DNA from: Diphasiastrum complanatum
Taxonomy: Eukaryota; Streptophyta; Lycopodiopsida; Lycopodiales; Lycopodiaceae
Length of the DNA stretch: 64,000 nt
Direction: 5' to 3'
Assembly (NCBI GenBank): GCA_029204225.1
Contig: CM055100.1
Location: 30,508,149-30,572,148 of the forward strand
Shown here: positions 38,282-50,379 of the stretch, in pieces
Layout of the letters: every line of letters starts with the position of its first letter
How positions within the stretch are numbered: position 1 is the stretch's first letter
Position numbers and translations under genes: made by a program
Notes under the pieces: model-generated
Told to the model about the DNA's origin: nothing
What the model saw: the letters and a program-made list of their open reading frames with translations, nothing else
Database searches by the model: none

Positions 38282-40176
38282 TGATGATCATATCAACACA
38301 CTCAGTTTTAACTCTTACTAGAGTTATCACTATGTTGCTGCAAGAAGACAATAGAAGAAGTCAATACACTTTGTCTACTTCCTCCTCTCAGGCTCTATTT
38401 GTCAACAAAGGCTCAAAGCGACAGAAGCAAAAAAGCTCCAAGAAGGCTACAACGCATCGGAAACAGACTCAAGGTCAAGAACAATCATTGAATCCACAGT
38501 CGAAGAAGAAGATGTTTTGCAGGTATTGCAAGCACAATAACCATGAGATCAAGGATTGCCAAATTCTCCAAGCGAAGAACGCAGCCAAGCAACCTGATCA
38601 ACAAGAAAACACAGTCTCATCATCTCCCCAGGCCGAAGTGGACGAAGGCGCATTCATGGTCAAAGATCAAAGCACATTTTTGCATGATTCATGATTTCTG
38701 GATTCTGGAGCAACTCAACATATGACCAATCAACGTGAGATCTTCAACTCCTACACTCCTTACAGCACGAAGAAATTTGTTCATCTTGGTGACAATAGTA
38801 CTCGCACTATTGAAGGTGAAAATACTGTAAGATTGCGATTCCAGCATGATCAATTCAAACTACTATCAAAGGTCTTATATGTTCCTAAACTCTCTATAGA
38901 TCTGTTATCAGTAAGTAGAATTACATATTTAGGTCATAAAATAGAATTTGAATCTGATCAATGCAAAATTATTGATAGGAGTAATAAGATCCTTACACTC
39001 AGCAAGAGGCAGGGTTACTTATATAGATTGGCACATTGTTATTCTGAGTCTAGTCAAGTCTTGAAAACCTTTGTTCTAGTCAATAAAGCATTACTATGGC
39101 ATCATCGCTTAGGACACTTGAATTATGCATCTGTTTTGAACATGTCCAGACAATCCATGGTTCTTGATCTCGACTATCCTTCTGGTAAGGTCGATCTCCT
39201 TGTCTGTCATAGCTGCATCTCTAGAAAGTAGACTAGGATTCCTTTTAGATCAAACCATAGGCATGTAGCAAAAGGTCTGTAAGGTGTTGTTCATACAGAT
39301 ATATTGGACCTATGCAAACTCCTTCATTGCTAGATGCAAAGTATTTCATTACTTTTATTGACAAATTCTCCTGAAGAACAACTGTTTATTTCATTAAACA
39401 AAATTCAGAGGCTCCCATCTAATTCGGACAATTCAAAGAGCATGCTGAGAATCAAACTGGCAAACGAATCAAAGCACTGAGGTCAGATCGTTAACGGGGG
39501 AGAATACATCTCCACCGAATTCAAGGAGTATTGCCTTAACAACGACATTGAGCAACAATACATTACCTCCTATTCGCCTCAGTCAAATGGTCTTGCTGAG
39601 AGAAAGAGCAAAACCTTAGTTGAATCGACAAAGTGCATGTTATCACATGCGACACTTCCAAAGTCCTCCTGGGCTGAAGCTGTTTCAACAACAACCTATA
39701 TTCAAAACAGATGTTTTACTAAAGGTCTCTCAAACAAAACACCATTCGAAGTTTGGATAGGTACCAAACCTTCTTTATCAAACCTACGAGTTTTTGGATG
39801 TACTGCTTTTGCGCAGATACCTCGTGATCTCAGGAAGAAACTCGACTTCCAGAGTATCAAATGTATTTTCATCATCTACACTACTTCAGATCAAGCCTAC
39901 AAGTTGTTCGATCTCATCGAGTCGAAGATATTCACTAGCCGGGATGTCATCTTCATTGAAGATCAGTTTATCGACCTCAAGGGAAAAGACAAAGCCCACA
40001 TAGCTGACTCTTCAGTTTCATCCGATACATTGAACTTCCCAGTTCCTTGGTCGACTATTCCAATTGAAGGTCCAAGCTCTTCTACTTTTGATGAACAACA
40101 AATCAACGGCGAATCAGAAGATGATGATGTTGTAGTTCAACAACTACAGTATGATGGAAATGATCAACTTCCTCTA
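38282..40176 (+). pseudogene. copia-A family gag-pro-int fragment
   Basis: Sequence starts in mid-gag (LTLTRVITMLLQEDNRRSQ) and continues through the knuckle CRYCKHNNHEIKDC, a TGA where copia-A has Trp before FLDSGATQHM (38692), the protease region, integrase (LLWHHRLGHLNYAS, CHSCISRK, then QSNGLAE) and the post-integrase region to 40176. Stops and shifts are frequent at 39230-39640. It is interrupted at 40177 by a gypsy LTR, so RT is absent here. Confidence 0.85.
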
Positions 40177-40758
40177 TGTAGGGTCGTAGATCTGCATAGT
40201 ATAGTCCTTCCGCCTGTCAACAAGGGTTTGGTCACTGGATAGGTACCTAGCTATGCATAGATGCTAATTTTATTCATTGCTTATGGAAAAACCTTAACTA
40301 GCAAAACCAAAAAGCATGGAAAATGAAAATAACAAGCAATCACAACAATAGCATAAGCAAGATTGATTAGCAAATGTGGATGCTTGAGCTCTCAAAATGG
40401 TAGAGTCTCCTCCTCTCTATTAAGCATGAATATAGTGTACAAATGGTGCCTTTTTATAAAATGGTGAAGGCCCTTGTCCCTCAATCCTATTGGCTAATAT
40501 TCACATTGATCCTATCCATTCATCTTGGACCCAACTTGATCCAAGGGTCCACAAAAAGTGCATTGGAAATCACAAGATTCATGTGAGTCCAAAATTGGAC
40601 CCAACTCTAAAAAGTAAACTCTAAGTTTAGAATTGACTTTGGACCTCAAGTTTTATTTTAATTACAAAGGGCCCAAGTCTATTATTTGATTTACAACTTC
40701 ACTTGCGAGTTCATTGGGCCATGGGCTTATACACGCAGGATGTTATGCCCTCGCAACA
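40177..40758 (-). repeat. gypsy-X LTR, complete copy
   Basis: The plus strand starts TGTAGGGTCGTAGATC and ends GCCCTCGCAACA, so on the minus strand it runs TGTTGCGAGGGC to CTACA, with TG...CA ends. It matches 49053-49556 (opposite orientation) and 53581-54134 (same orientation). It lies in copia-A family sequence on its left. No flanking duplication was seen, so it is not a simple solo LTR. Confidence 0.7.
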
Positions 40759-40866
40759 CATTTTATTGGATGATTTTATATATTTACACTTTGTTGGGAA
40801 TGCCCCCAACAGGACCCACGGCCTGAAGTAGTGCCGGTCCCTCGGCACTCTGACGGTTTAGTATAG

Positions 40867-41345
40867 CGTTTTTTTCGCCCGCCTTTGCTGGATCAGGTAG
40901 GTGGTGACGTCCTCCATGAAGTTGAGGTGGTCCAGTTTCTTCAAGTCCTTGGGCGTGTGAAGGGACTTGTGGACTCCTCGCAGCCAATCTTAGTCGACCC
41001 ATGTTTGGAATCTACGTGTCCATGGATCGCCCAGAAGTGCAGCTCGGTAATACACACGAGCAATTGGCAGCTGATCTTCGACTTTGTCTGAAGGTAGCAC
41101 CTTATTAACATCAAAGAATATGGATGGGAGAAAATTGTCCCATTTAGTCTCGATCCTCATTAGATGTTTTAAGTTTCGGACGTAAGTGGCTGCCACGCGG
41201 ACTATTGGATCAGGTCAATTGATATAATGAGTTGTGAACGCGGTGAGAGCCCTTCTGGCATCTACATCCATAGTCCACCCATATTCTGACTGTATGATCG
41301 GCCAGTTAAAATTATGAAGTGTGATCTTGTCCGAGGGGTGCCGCA
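40867..41345 (-). pseudogene. Unrecognised ORF-X, C-terminal part (second copy)
   Basis: The minus strand encodes a segment nearly identical to the ORF at 54135-54600: KWDNFLPSIFFDVNK, then ARVYYRAALLGDPWT, then a TAA where the other copy has Gln (VDQDWLRGVHK). It then supplies the C-terminus missing there, including DLKKLDHLNFMEDVTTYL and ending RRAKKTLY at 40867. It stops abruptly at 41345, where plus-strand gypsy pol begins. No family recognised. It lies about 110 bp upstream, in its own sense, of the gypsy-X LTR. Confidence 0.6.
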
Positions 41346-42990
41346 TTCCACCCATTTGGATCTTCGTGTACTGTCATCGGAACAGTGCTCACCCAACCGG
41401 GTGAATTATCCAATCCGATTTCTCAGTAGACAATTGATACCCGCCGCTGAAGTCAATTACACCACTACAGAGTGTGAAGCTTTGGCAATGGTTTATGTGG
41501 TTCAGAAGTTTCACCATTATCTCTTGGAACAACTTTTTGCTTTCTTCACTGATCATCAACCTTATAAACAAAACTTGCACAATCGGTCGAATTACTCGAT
41601 GGATCTTATTATTACAAGAATTTGAGTTTCAGATTGTTGTTCGAAAGGGCATTCAACATTTTTTAGCAGATCATTTATTCATAATCCCTAATCTACCAAC
41701 TCATGACCAAGGGGTCAACGATGATTTACCAAATACCATTTTGTTTCAAGTTGTCTCTACACCCATTTGGACAAAGTATATCACTGAATATTTGACATCA
41801 AGATAGATGGATCCATCCTTATCTAAACCCGAACTATGTGTGTTGATCCTCAAAATAGCACATTGATTGCAGGACAACTTTACAAAGCACGGGTTAGATG
41901 GGATCATCCGACGATGTCTTACTGAAGGTGAAATAACCTCCACTATATCCCTAACTCATGAAGGTATTGGAATTGGTCATTTCTCTTCCGAAATGACCGC
42001 CAAGAAAATCTTCTTAGCAGGATTTTGGTGGCCAACCCTCTTCACGGATACCCACACCTACGTAAAGGCTTGTGATGTTTGTCAAAGGATAAAATGCTTC
42101 CAAAAAATTGACTTTGTGCCTTTACACCCCTTGTCTCGACTGATCAAGTCTTCCAGAAATGGGAAATTGATTATGTTGGACCAATTAGTCTCGCTGCTAG
42201 TACGCACACTCAAGTCGGATTACTATAGCAAATGGGCCGAAGCTAGAGCTGTTTGCAATGTTGACACTCGTTCTATCGCAAAATTTCTCTATGAATAGGT
42301 TATTGTTCGCTTTGGATGTCCACTAGAACTTATAAGCAATAGGAGTACACATTTTCTTAACTCTATAATAGTCGATTTACTTTCTTGTTGTACATCACAA
42401 AAGTTCCCCGTATTATCCACAATGCAATGGCCAGGCGGAATTCACCAACAAAATCTTATGTGGTGTTCTAACCAAGACCGTCGAGTCTAGTCGTTATGAT
42501 TGGGAATTAAAACTCCACGCTGCTCTATGGGCTCATCGTACTACCCCGAAAAGGGCTACAAGTTTAACTCCTTTCCAACTAGTATATGGCCAAGAAGGAG
42601 TCATGCTTGTGGAATTCCATGTTCCATCCCTATGAGTAGCATATAATCTAGAGCTAGATAATCGATAGATTCTAGCTAATAGATTATTCCATTTAGAACA
42701 ACTTTGTGAAACACGACGAATCAGCATCCATGCTCAACAAGTCCACAAACGTCGACAAAAGACATGGCATGATCTCTCATTGAAACTCAAAGAGTTCCAG
42801 GTCGGTGACAAGGTCATCCTATACCAAGCCAAAGCCTTTAAGGGCAAACTGAAATTTTTTGGACAAGGACCTTATGTAATTCAAAAGATATTTGCCTCTG
42901 GATATGTACAACTCCAAACCTTATAAGGCGATACTTTAGACACTATGGTCAATGGAAGCAGACTTAGAAAGTACTACAAACCCTGTTTTT
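41346..42990 (+). pseudogene. Ty3/gypsy pol fragment: RNase H and integrase
   Basis: Frames give RNase H (FLSRQLIPAAEVNYTTTECE, FFTDHQ), then the integrase zinc site (HEGIGIGHFS...ACDVCQ), a degraded core (DYYSKWAEA, FGCPLELISN, where a catalytic Asp would be expected) and the C-terminal region (FQVGDKVILYQAKAFKGKL). This is gypsy order. Stops and frameshifts occur throughout. RT is missing: the left junction at 41345 is with ORF-X. Confidence 0.85.
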
Positions 42991-43768
42991 ATCTTGATAT
43001 ATACTAACTTTGTTTAATTCCCTAATTTTTGGTTAATTGTTATTCTATTGTTAATTTTTGGCTCACTGCTTACTTGACATTTTGACAATTTTTTGGTATG
43101 GTTTTTGTTCAGAACATCAAGATATCATCAGTTCAAGAATACAGTCAGTCTTTTTCTATGCAACCACAAGATTTCATTCTTTTTCTGCATCTATGATGAA
43201 AAATCCTATCAGACGGAGTTTGCCTAGACCAATTTCACTATGTACAATTCATTTATCACCTTTGCGAATTCTAGTACAAGTCAGACATTCCACCTATAGA
43301 GAAGACCATTATTTCTCTTCAAATCCTCTCTGACAGAATTCGTAGATAATTTGCTGAGCCTCAAAATTAGATGCACGATTTCGTTGTCACATCCGTGAAT
43401 TCTACTCACTTCCATTTTTGTACAATCAGAGAATTCACCCTATTTCGATGCAAAAAAATACCTACCAGGAACTCATAGGGTCATCAGAACTCCATCTTAG
43501 AATTTGCGAACCACATTGAGAAAGAGTGGGCATTGAAAACAAGTTCTGGGTGAGGTTGTGATTTCCTTTCCAAAAAAGTCTATATATAGACCTCACCCAT
43601 CCCTCTCACGAGTTCATCCAGATTTCTACTAGAGAGCTCATGCTGAAATTTTTCAAAAATTTCATAACTTTTTAGAACTCTCACACTACTACTATCATAG
43701 CCTCCAGAGATCCCCCGCTCTCACTACATCACCATAAGGTCCCAAAACCTTATACGAGCGATATCTTT
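42991..43768 (+). repeat. Possible LTR or untranslated region
   Basis: Non-coding. TATATATAGACCTCACCC near 43580 looks like a promoter/TATA segment of an LTR, placed after integrase as a 3' LTR would be. No second copy is present, so this is inference. Confidence 0.3.
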
Positions 43769-44809
43769 TTGGTCAAAATCAATAACCATGCGGCAAATTT
43801 GCAATTAGCCAATGACATCTTCACTCATATTGGGTTTAATTTGCAATACCTTCCTACGCAGCAGAGTGAAAGCCTGGCACGTGCTACTTACTCCTCCTAT
43901 TTGAATGAATTCCACACCTTTCGGATTCCCACCAAGAATGGCAATTACATCAGCATCGACATTACACCATCCAATTGGTTTTCCAGACACTGGTGAGATA
44001 ATCCATGGCAAGGGCACCAATTACGATCATAACTATTTTAAGAAGTTCTTACTAGAAGACGACAAAACCACGGCTCACACCAATGATGGTATTGCCACGA
44101 CGTGATCAAGGATCCCAAGCTACGTGTTGCGGCGGACTTCCTTATGATCCTGGTTGAAGTTCACATTGTCCGCATGGATCAGATTCCACCTAGCAATCTC
44201 TTCTCATTAACCATGATGCTGGAGAATCCCACTCACACCTATAAGTGGGCAGAGAAGATTTCCGACAAGTTGTGTCTGACTCTCAAAACACAAAAGCTAC
44301 CGCCAAGTGTGGTTATCTATTACAGATGATGGTCTAGCAACACTTCGAGCACAAGATGACCGCAGTACTCAAAGAGCTCGAGGACTTGTATCCTAGCAAT
44401 AGGAAGCGGATTAGTTCGAAAGTTTCTGAAGGTTTTGCACCCCCCACAAAGAAGCAAAATGGTAAGGCAGTAGTTCAAAGCACCCAGACGATGTCTCCCC
44501 TGATATCTTATCAAGCGATTTAGGGGCATAATACATTGATTTGGGAGGGAGCCTTAAATACTCATAGGTCCCAAGGGAAGTTTTGGCACAACAAGAGGCC
44601 TTACTCCAACATGCCCAACAAAGACGACAAGCAGTAGCAACAACAGCCAACTCTTTGGGCGAAGGCACTTCCGGATCAAGTTCATTGGGAGCGGTCCTAA
44701 CTTCAGCTGTTCATGTATCTCCTCCTTCTAACATTACTACCATTTCACCACTTATTGCCACATCCACCTCTTCTTTCACACTTAACATGGGTTTTGATAC
44801 CATTCTCAC
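43769..44809 (+). pseudogene. Unrecognised decayed ORF after the putative LTR
   Basis: Consecutive plus-strand frames with stops give IFTHIGFNLQYLPTQQSESL, FHTFRIPTKNGNY, DPKLRVAADFLMIL and a Gln/Ser/Thr-rich stretch. Position after a possible LTR suggests a gag-type protein. Layout (globular part with a DP-x-x-R-x-AA segment) vaguely resembles ORF-X, but this is weak. No family assigned. Confidence 0.3.
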
Positions 44810-45557
44810 CGATGGATCCAGGCCTGCATTTGTCAAGAGACCAATGTCCTCAGACCAAACAGGAAGAGGAACAGATGAGAGAATATCCTTATCAATCGAT
44901 ACTTGGATCTCTCATGTATGCAAGGGTCTGTACAAGACTTGACATCTCTTTTGTGGTAAGCTCACTCAGCCAATATATGGCTAATCCTAGCATTACCCAT
45001 TGGAAGGCTCTCATAAGAGTCATGAGGTATATTCGAGCTACCATGGATCAATGCATCTGCTATGGAGAAGTCAACAATGACAATCTCCATTAGTTCAGTG
45101 GATACTCTGATGCAAGCTGGGGAGGAGATGTAGACAATTGTAAGTCCACATCTGGATTTACATTCTTCTTCAACGACGGTCCTATCTCATGGAACAGTCG
45201 TAAGCAAACCTCTATCGCTCTTTCATCTACAGAAGCGGAATACATTGCTACTACTCAATCCATTAAAGAAGCGTTATGGTTAAGAAATTTACTGTCAGAC
45301 ATTAGTTTGTATCAGTATATCCCTACAATCATATTCTATGATAATCAAAGTGCTATTGCCTTATTGGCAAACCCTAAATCTCACTCTAGGTGTAAGCACA
45401 TTGAAATCCGATATCACTACAAGGAGGTAAGCTTAACGTACTGCATAACGCAGGACATGGTTGCAGATATATTTACAAAGACATGAAGTGTTAATGCACA
45501 CAACAAGTTTTGTGCATTGCTTAGTCTGAAGATCAAGGCATTCACGGATCCAGATTA
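44810..45557 (+). pseudogene. copia RT end and RNase H
   Basis: MDPGLHLSRDQCPQTKQ, REYPYQSILGSLMYA, then RNase H SGYSDASWGGDV, SSTEAEYIA and CKHIEIRYHY, ending KIKAFTDPD. It matches copia-A with one TAG (about 45094) and a later frameshift. The upstream RT and integrase are deleted. Confidence 0.88.
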
Positions 45558-45566
45558 AGAGGGGGT
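45554..45566 (+). promoter_or_regulatory. Polypurine tract
   Basis: GATTAAGAGGGGG lies directly before the LTR start TGTTGAAC, as in copia-A. Confidence 0.75.
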
Positions 45567-45870
45567 GTTGAACTTATCTCCTCTACTCTCCTAAATCCTA
45601 TGTTAATCTGCCTCCATTCATGCTACTGCATTTTTACTCGTGTTGTCGCACAGTCTACATATTTGAACTGTTTGTCGCTACAGTCTGCATTTTTTTTCGA
45701 AAATTTTCACAAGCAAAAAAATTCGACACTGTCGCCTTTTTACCTTCAAGCCATTCTAAACAACCAAATGTTCTACGACACTTCCAAAAAAGTGACAGTT
45801 GCACAGTCTGCATAAATACAAGTGAATTTGAACAGGCGAAATTTCGATATTGTTGTTTCTATCAACGATC
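45567..45870 (+). repeat. Short copia LTR fragment shared by two elements
   Basis: Starts TGTTGAACTTATC after the polypurine tract and contains CACAGTCTGCAT and GACACTGTCGC units like the copia-A LTR. It runs directly into a gag leader without a primer-binding site, so the LTR end was deleted. Confidence 0.6.
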
Positions 45871-45887
45871 TCGCTACAATACTAGAA

Positions 45888-48800
45888 TGGATCCATCATC
45901 TAGTTCTTCTCTGATTGACAAGCTCGATGGAGAGAACTACCATCTCTGGAAGTTCAAGATGAGAGTTGTTTTACTAGCCAAAGAAATGTGGGACATAATT
46001 GATGGCACTGAAATCAAACCAGAGGCTGATGCAGCTAGCATCACCAAATGGAGGCAGCGAGATGGCAAGGCATTTGCCTTAATCACTTTGAATATCAAAG
46101 ACTCACAAATCAATCATATCCTATCTGCACAGACTGCTACAGATGCTTGGGACATCCTAGCTACTCTCTATGACATCAGAGATGTTACTTCTAAACTCCA
46201 TATGAGGAAGAAATTCTTCACTTTGAGAATGTTTGATGTAGACACCATTTCCAGCCATCTCAATACATTCAAAAACCTTCTGGAGCAGATGACTGCAACC
46301 GGCTCAGTCATAGAAGATTTCGATGTTGTGATGACTCTTTTATCAAGTCTCCCTGAAGCCTATGAAACGTGGGTCATGGCCATTTCGACCCAACAACATC
46401 TCACTCTATCTAGAGTAATTTCAATGCTATTAATAGAGGAGATAAGAAGAAATGCATCCTCTTCAAGTTCAGGATCTGATTCTCAAGCTCTACATACAAA
46501 GAAAAATCAAAAGTTCAAATCAAAAAAATCCACAAAATCAAATTATTCTGATAGGAAGAGCAACATGCAGTCAGGATCGAATTTTGGTTCAGGATCAAAT
46601 TCTGGTTCAGGATCGAATTCTTCATTATTCCAAGCAATGTAGAAATTGTTCTGCAAATATTGTAAGAGGACTGGTCATCTCATCAAGAACTACAGAACAC
46701 TCAAATATAACAATGAAATAAAGAAGCAGTCCCAACAACAAGCCAATGTTGCCTCAAACAGTCACTCGATCCAGCAACAAGAGGAAGATGAAACTGTCTT
46801 CATGACCAAGGTCGAAAATCTGCATGATATCGATTCTTAGTACTTGGACTCCAGAGCAACTCAAGACATGACTCACCATCGGGACTAATTCGAAAGCTAC
46901 AAGTCTTTTACCCATTGTAGAGTTGTGCAACTTGGAGACAAATCATCCCATTCCATTGAAGGTGAAGGAACAATCAAAGTCGAATTTCAAAGAGGCGATA
47001 TTAAGTTGATGTCCAATGTTTTACATGTTCCGAACCTTACCAAAAATCTATTTTTTATAAGTAGAATCACTGATTTAGGTCGTAGGGTAGAATTCGATAC
47101 AGAAGGCTGCACCATTCTTGACAAGTCTCAAAAAAATTTAGCCTTTTTGGTAGACATTGTGGCTATCTTTATAAGCTTAGTCACTACTATTCCACAAATA
47201 GTCAAGCTCTTCACACATCTACTTTTGATTCAGCTAACATGTTGTGGCATTTCAGATTAGTCCATTTGAACTTCAATAGTATTCACCAAGTGTCAAATCA
47301 GAATCTAGTTCAAGATCTTCCTTCCATTAGCAAATTTAATACTCCTTGTGAAAGCTGTATTATAGGCAAGCTTGCTAGAAGTCCATTTATTTCTGATACT
47401 GTTCATACCTCTAGAGATTTGTTAGATCTTGTGCATAGTGATATTTGTGGCCCAATGCAGACTTCTTCAACAAGGGGATCAGCTCTTTATTTTCTAACTT
47501 TTATTGATGATTTTTCTCGAAAAACTACAACTTATTTTCTGAAGAACAAATTCGAGACTTTCAAGCTCTTCAAGCAGTTCAAGGCATCTGCAGAAAATCA
47601 TATCCAAAGGAAAATAAAAGCTCTGCGTTCTGATGGAGGGGGAGAATACATCTCCACCGAGTTCAAGGAGTTTTGCAAGGCCTGTGGAATACATCAACAA
47701 TACACCACTAGCTACTCACCACAGTCCAATGGAGTACCATAACGAAAGAATCGGACACTTATTTGAAAGTGCCAAAAGCATGACGGCCCATGCTTCTCTT
47801 TCAAAGAAGTTTTGGGTAGAAGCTATCACTACGACTGCCTATTTGCAGAATTGATCCATCACTAAGGCCCTAAATGGCAAGACACCTTATGAGGTGTGGA
47901 CTGGATCAAAACCAGCACTAAAAAATATTCGAGTTTTTAGTTGCATTGTCTACGCTCAGATCCCTGCTGATCTAAGAAAGAAACTGGACAATGTGGAAGA
48001 CCAGTTTTACGACCACAAGGGGAAAGCTTGAGAAAATTTTGATCCAAGTATCGAAAATAGCTCTAGGATCGAAAATTGGAAAATTGATACTAACTCAAAA
48101 AAATGAGTCAGAACCTCAGCATATCGAACAACATCAAAGGATCGAATATTAACCTAGAAGATCGAGTCGATCCAGACAACCTCCATCCCGATTCGTGGAT
48201 GATCCGACCTGTTATTTTGTGTAGGAACCAAACTTTGTCTTCAAGGCAATGTCAGCACCCGATGTTAATCAGTGGAAAGCGGGAATGGACTCATAATTTG
48301 ATTCTTTGATTGAGAATCAAACATGCATTGTAATTGAGCTGCCAAAGGATCAAAATCTGATCCCATGCAAATGAATAGTCAAAGTGAAGTATGATGTTGA
48401 AGACAAATTGAATTGATACAAGGCCAGACTGGTTGCCAACGGTTTTTCCCAAATTCCAGACCTGGATTATTCCGAGACCTTCAACTTTGTAGTCAAGCAT
48501 GTTCAATCCGCTTATTACTTTCCTATGCAACTGCAGCAGATCTTGAAGTTCATCAAATGGATGTCCAAAGTGCTTTCCTCAATGGAACCATTGAAGAGAA
48601 AATTAATATGTCACAACCAGAGGGATACGAGCTGAAGGGTAAGGAGCACCTAGTGTGCAAAATTCACAATGCTCTGTATGGTCTGAAATAGTCTCCAAGA
48701 ACCTGGTTTCATAAAATTAATGTTTTCTTAATCGAAAATGATTTTATTCCAGACTCGACAGACTTGAATGTTTATTTCAAGTCTATATCGAATTCCTTCA

Positions 48801-49050
48801 TCATCATCACTCTTTATGTAGATGATACATTACTGTTTAGTAACAATACAAATTTGTTGAAGAATACCAAATGCATGCTAGTACACGAATACATGATGAT
48901 TGATATCGGTCCATCCCACTACTGTCTCGGAATTTAGATTTTTTGAATTCAATCTAGTAGACAGATTTTCATAAGTCAACAGAGATATCTAATTAATGTG
49001 TTGGAGAAATATGGAATGGCCGATTGCAAACCAAGCCACTTCCCGGTCCA
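45888..49050 (+). pseudogene. copia gag-pro-int-RT fragment (copia-A related)
   Basis: Gag starts at the ATG at 45888 and is open to 46640 (LDGENYHLWKFKM, then MTLLSSLPEAYETWVM). Then come a knuckle with the last Cys changed (CKYCKRTGHLIKNY), a mutated protease site (YLDSRATQDM for DSGAT), integrase with CESC and SDGGGEYIS (47239-47742), a shortened post-integrase region, and RT with MDVQSAFLNG and LYVDDTLLFS (48520-48960). It ends at a junction with a gypsy-X LTR at about 49050. Stops and shifts are numerous after gag. Confidence 0.88.
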
Positions 49051-49052
49051 AG

Positions 49053-49556
49053 ATGAATGAATAGGATCAATGTGAATATTAGCCAATAGGATTGAGGAGC
49101 AAGGGCCTTTCCATTTTATAAAAAGACACCAGTTGTACACTATTTTCATGCTTAATAGAGAGGAGGAGACTCTACCATTTTGAGAGCTCAAGCATCCTCA
49201 ATTGCTAATCAATCTTGCTTATGCTATTGTTGTGATTGCTTGTTATTTTCATTTCCCATGCTTTTTGGTTATGCTAGTTAAGGTTTTTCCATAAGAAATG
49301 ACATTGAGCATTTGAGCTAACCTCCATCTCATCTCTCTTCCTCTCCTTTTCTATCCCTTCCTTCACCCAAATCATGATGAATATTAGAGTAGAGGAGTAG
49401 AGTTAAGGGAGAGTAGTGTTAGTGGTGAATAGAGTTAGGGAGGAAGTAGGAAACTAACTAAAATTAGCATCTATGCATAGTTAGGTACCAATCCAGTGAT
49501 CTAACCATTGTTGACAGGCGAGAGGGCTATACTACGCAGATCTACGACCCTACAAT
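49053..49556 (+). repeat. gypsy-X LTR, 5'-truncated, plus orientation
   Basis: Reverse-complement match of 40177-40530. The first part of the LTR is missing at the junction with copia sequence. It ends CTACGACCCTACA at the primer-binding site. Confidence 0.75.
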
Positions 49557-49576
49557 GGTGTCGTTGCCGGGGATAG
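49557..49576 (+). promoter_or_regulatory. gypsy-X primer-binding site
   Basis: TGGTGTCGTTGCCGGGGATA directly follows the LTR end and resembles the TGGCGTCGTTGCCGGGGA type common in plant gypsy elements. Confidence 0.75.
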
Positions 49577-49700
49577 GTTTCCACTAACTAGTTTAGCTAC
49601 ATTTTAGCTATTTTCTTGCTTTTTAGAGTAGTTTTAGGTAGATTTTTGGGTGAAGTAAGAGTGGATTTATAGTCAATGATTCTAGCAAGAACAAAAGGGA

Positions 49701-50267
49701 CTAGCAGTTTCTGGATTGGTAGAAATCATAAGAGGAGAGGTCACCAATATCGCAAATGTCTTGAGAGAAGATCTCAAGTTGAGAGGCACTATCTTCATCA
49801 AGATCTTCAGTATAAACAAGCGGGTGAGGAGAGTCGGGAGCATCAGGAGCAGAAGGGGTAGTGACAGTAGGAGAAATACCATTTTCATTTTCCAAACACA
49901 TGAACACTTTTCTAATGTGTGAATTGCGAAACTTTTCTTCTTCTTCAAACTTTTCAACAAAATCATTAAGACAACTATTAAGATTTTCCACAAGGCTCAG
50001 TGGTTGTTTCTTCTTAACAAACTCAAGATAAATCTTCACCCAGTCAATGGTCTCTAGCAAATCAATCAAGCAAAGAATCTTATCCTCAGGTCCAGTAGAA
50101 GCACAAGTAGCCCTATCAGTGTTAATGATAAATTTATGTAACACAATGGCCTTTTTCATACAGCAGATAATAGTCTGAACAAAAAGGTTAGGTGGAGGTA
50201 GGGGCTCCCCATAACCCAAAGAGGCAGCTTCCTGAAACCATCCTGTGTGGACTAAACCATAAAACAA
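49701..50267 (-). CDS. Unrecognised 188-codon open frame
   Basis: An intact minus-strand frame without low-complexity bias in its first two thirds (LGYGEPLPPPNLFVQT, MKKAIVLHKFIIN, EDKILCLIDLLETIDWVKIY, FVEKFEEEEKFRNSHIRKVF), then an acidic/Pro-rich tail. It lies between the leader of a plus-strand gypsy-X element and copia-B LTR-like sequence. No known domain recognised; it could be part of another transposon's protein or a captured gene exon. Its upstream end shows no clear start context. Confidence 0.35.
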   Translation of the reverse strand: MFYGLVHTGWFQEAASLGYGEPLPPPNLFVQTIICCMKKAIVLHKFIINTDRATCASTGPEDKILCLIDLLETIDWVKIYLEFVKKKQPLSLVENLNSCLNDFVEKFEEEEKFRNSHIRKVFMCLENENGISPTVTTPSAPDAPDSPHPLVYTEDLDEDSASQLEIFSQDICDIGDLSSYDFYQSRNC

Positions 50268-50379
50268 GAACCTTTGTTAGCTTATGAATGGATAAAAGGT
50301 AAGAGCTTCAATACTATCCCAACCAAGGAATAGTCACATTTACACCACCAGGATGCATAGAGAGAGATACAAGACTGCA

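Noticed and set aside
40177-40758. Solo LTR interpretation
   Set aside because: The five bases on either side do not match as a target duplication, and element-like sequence continues on the inner side.
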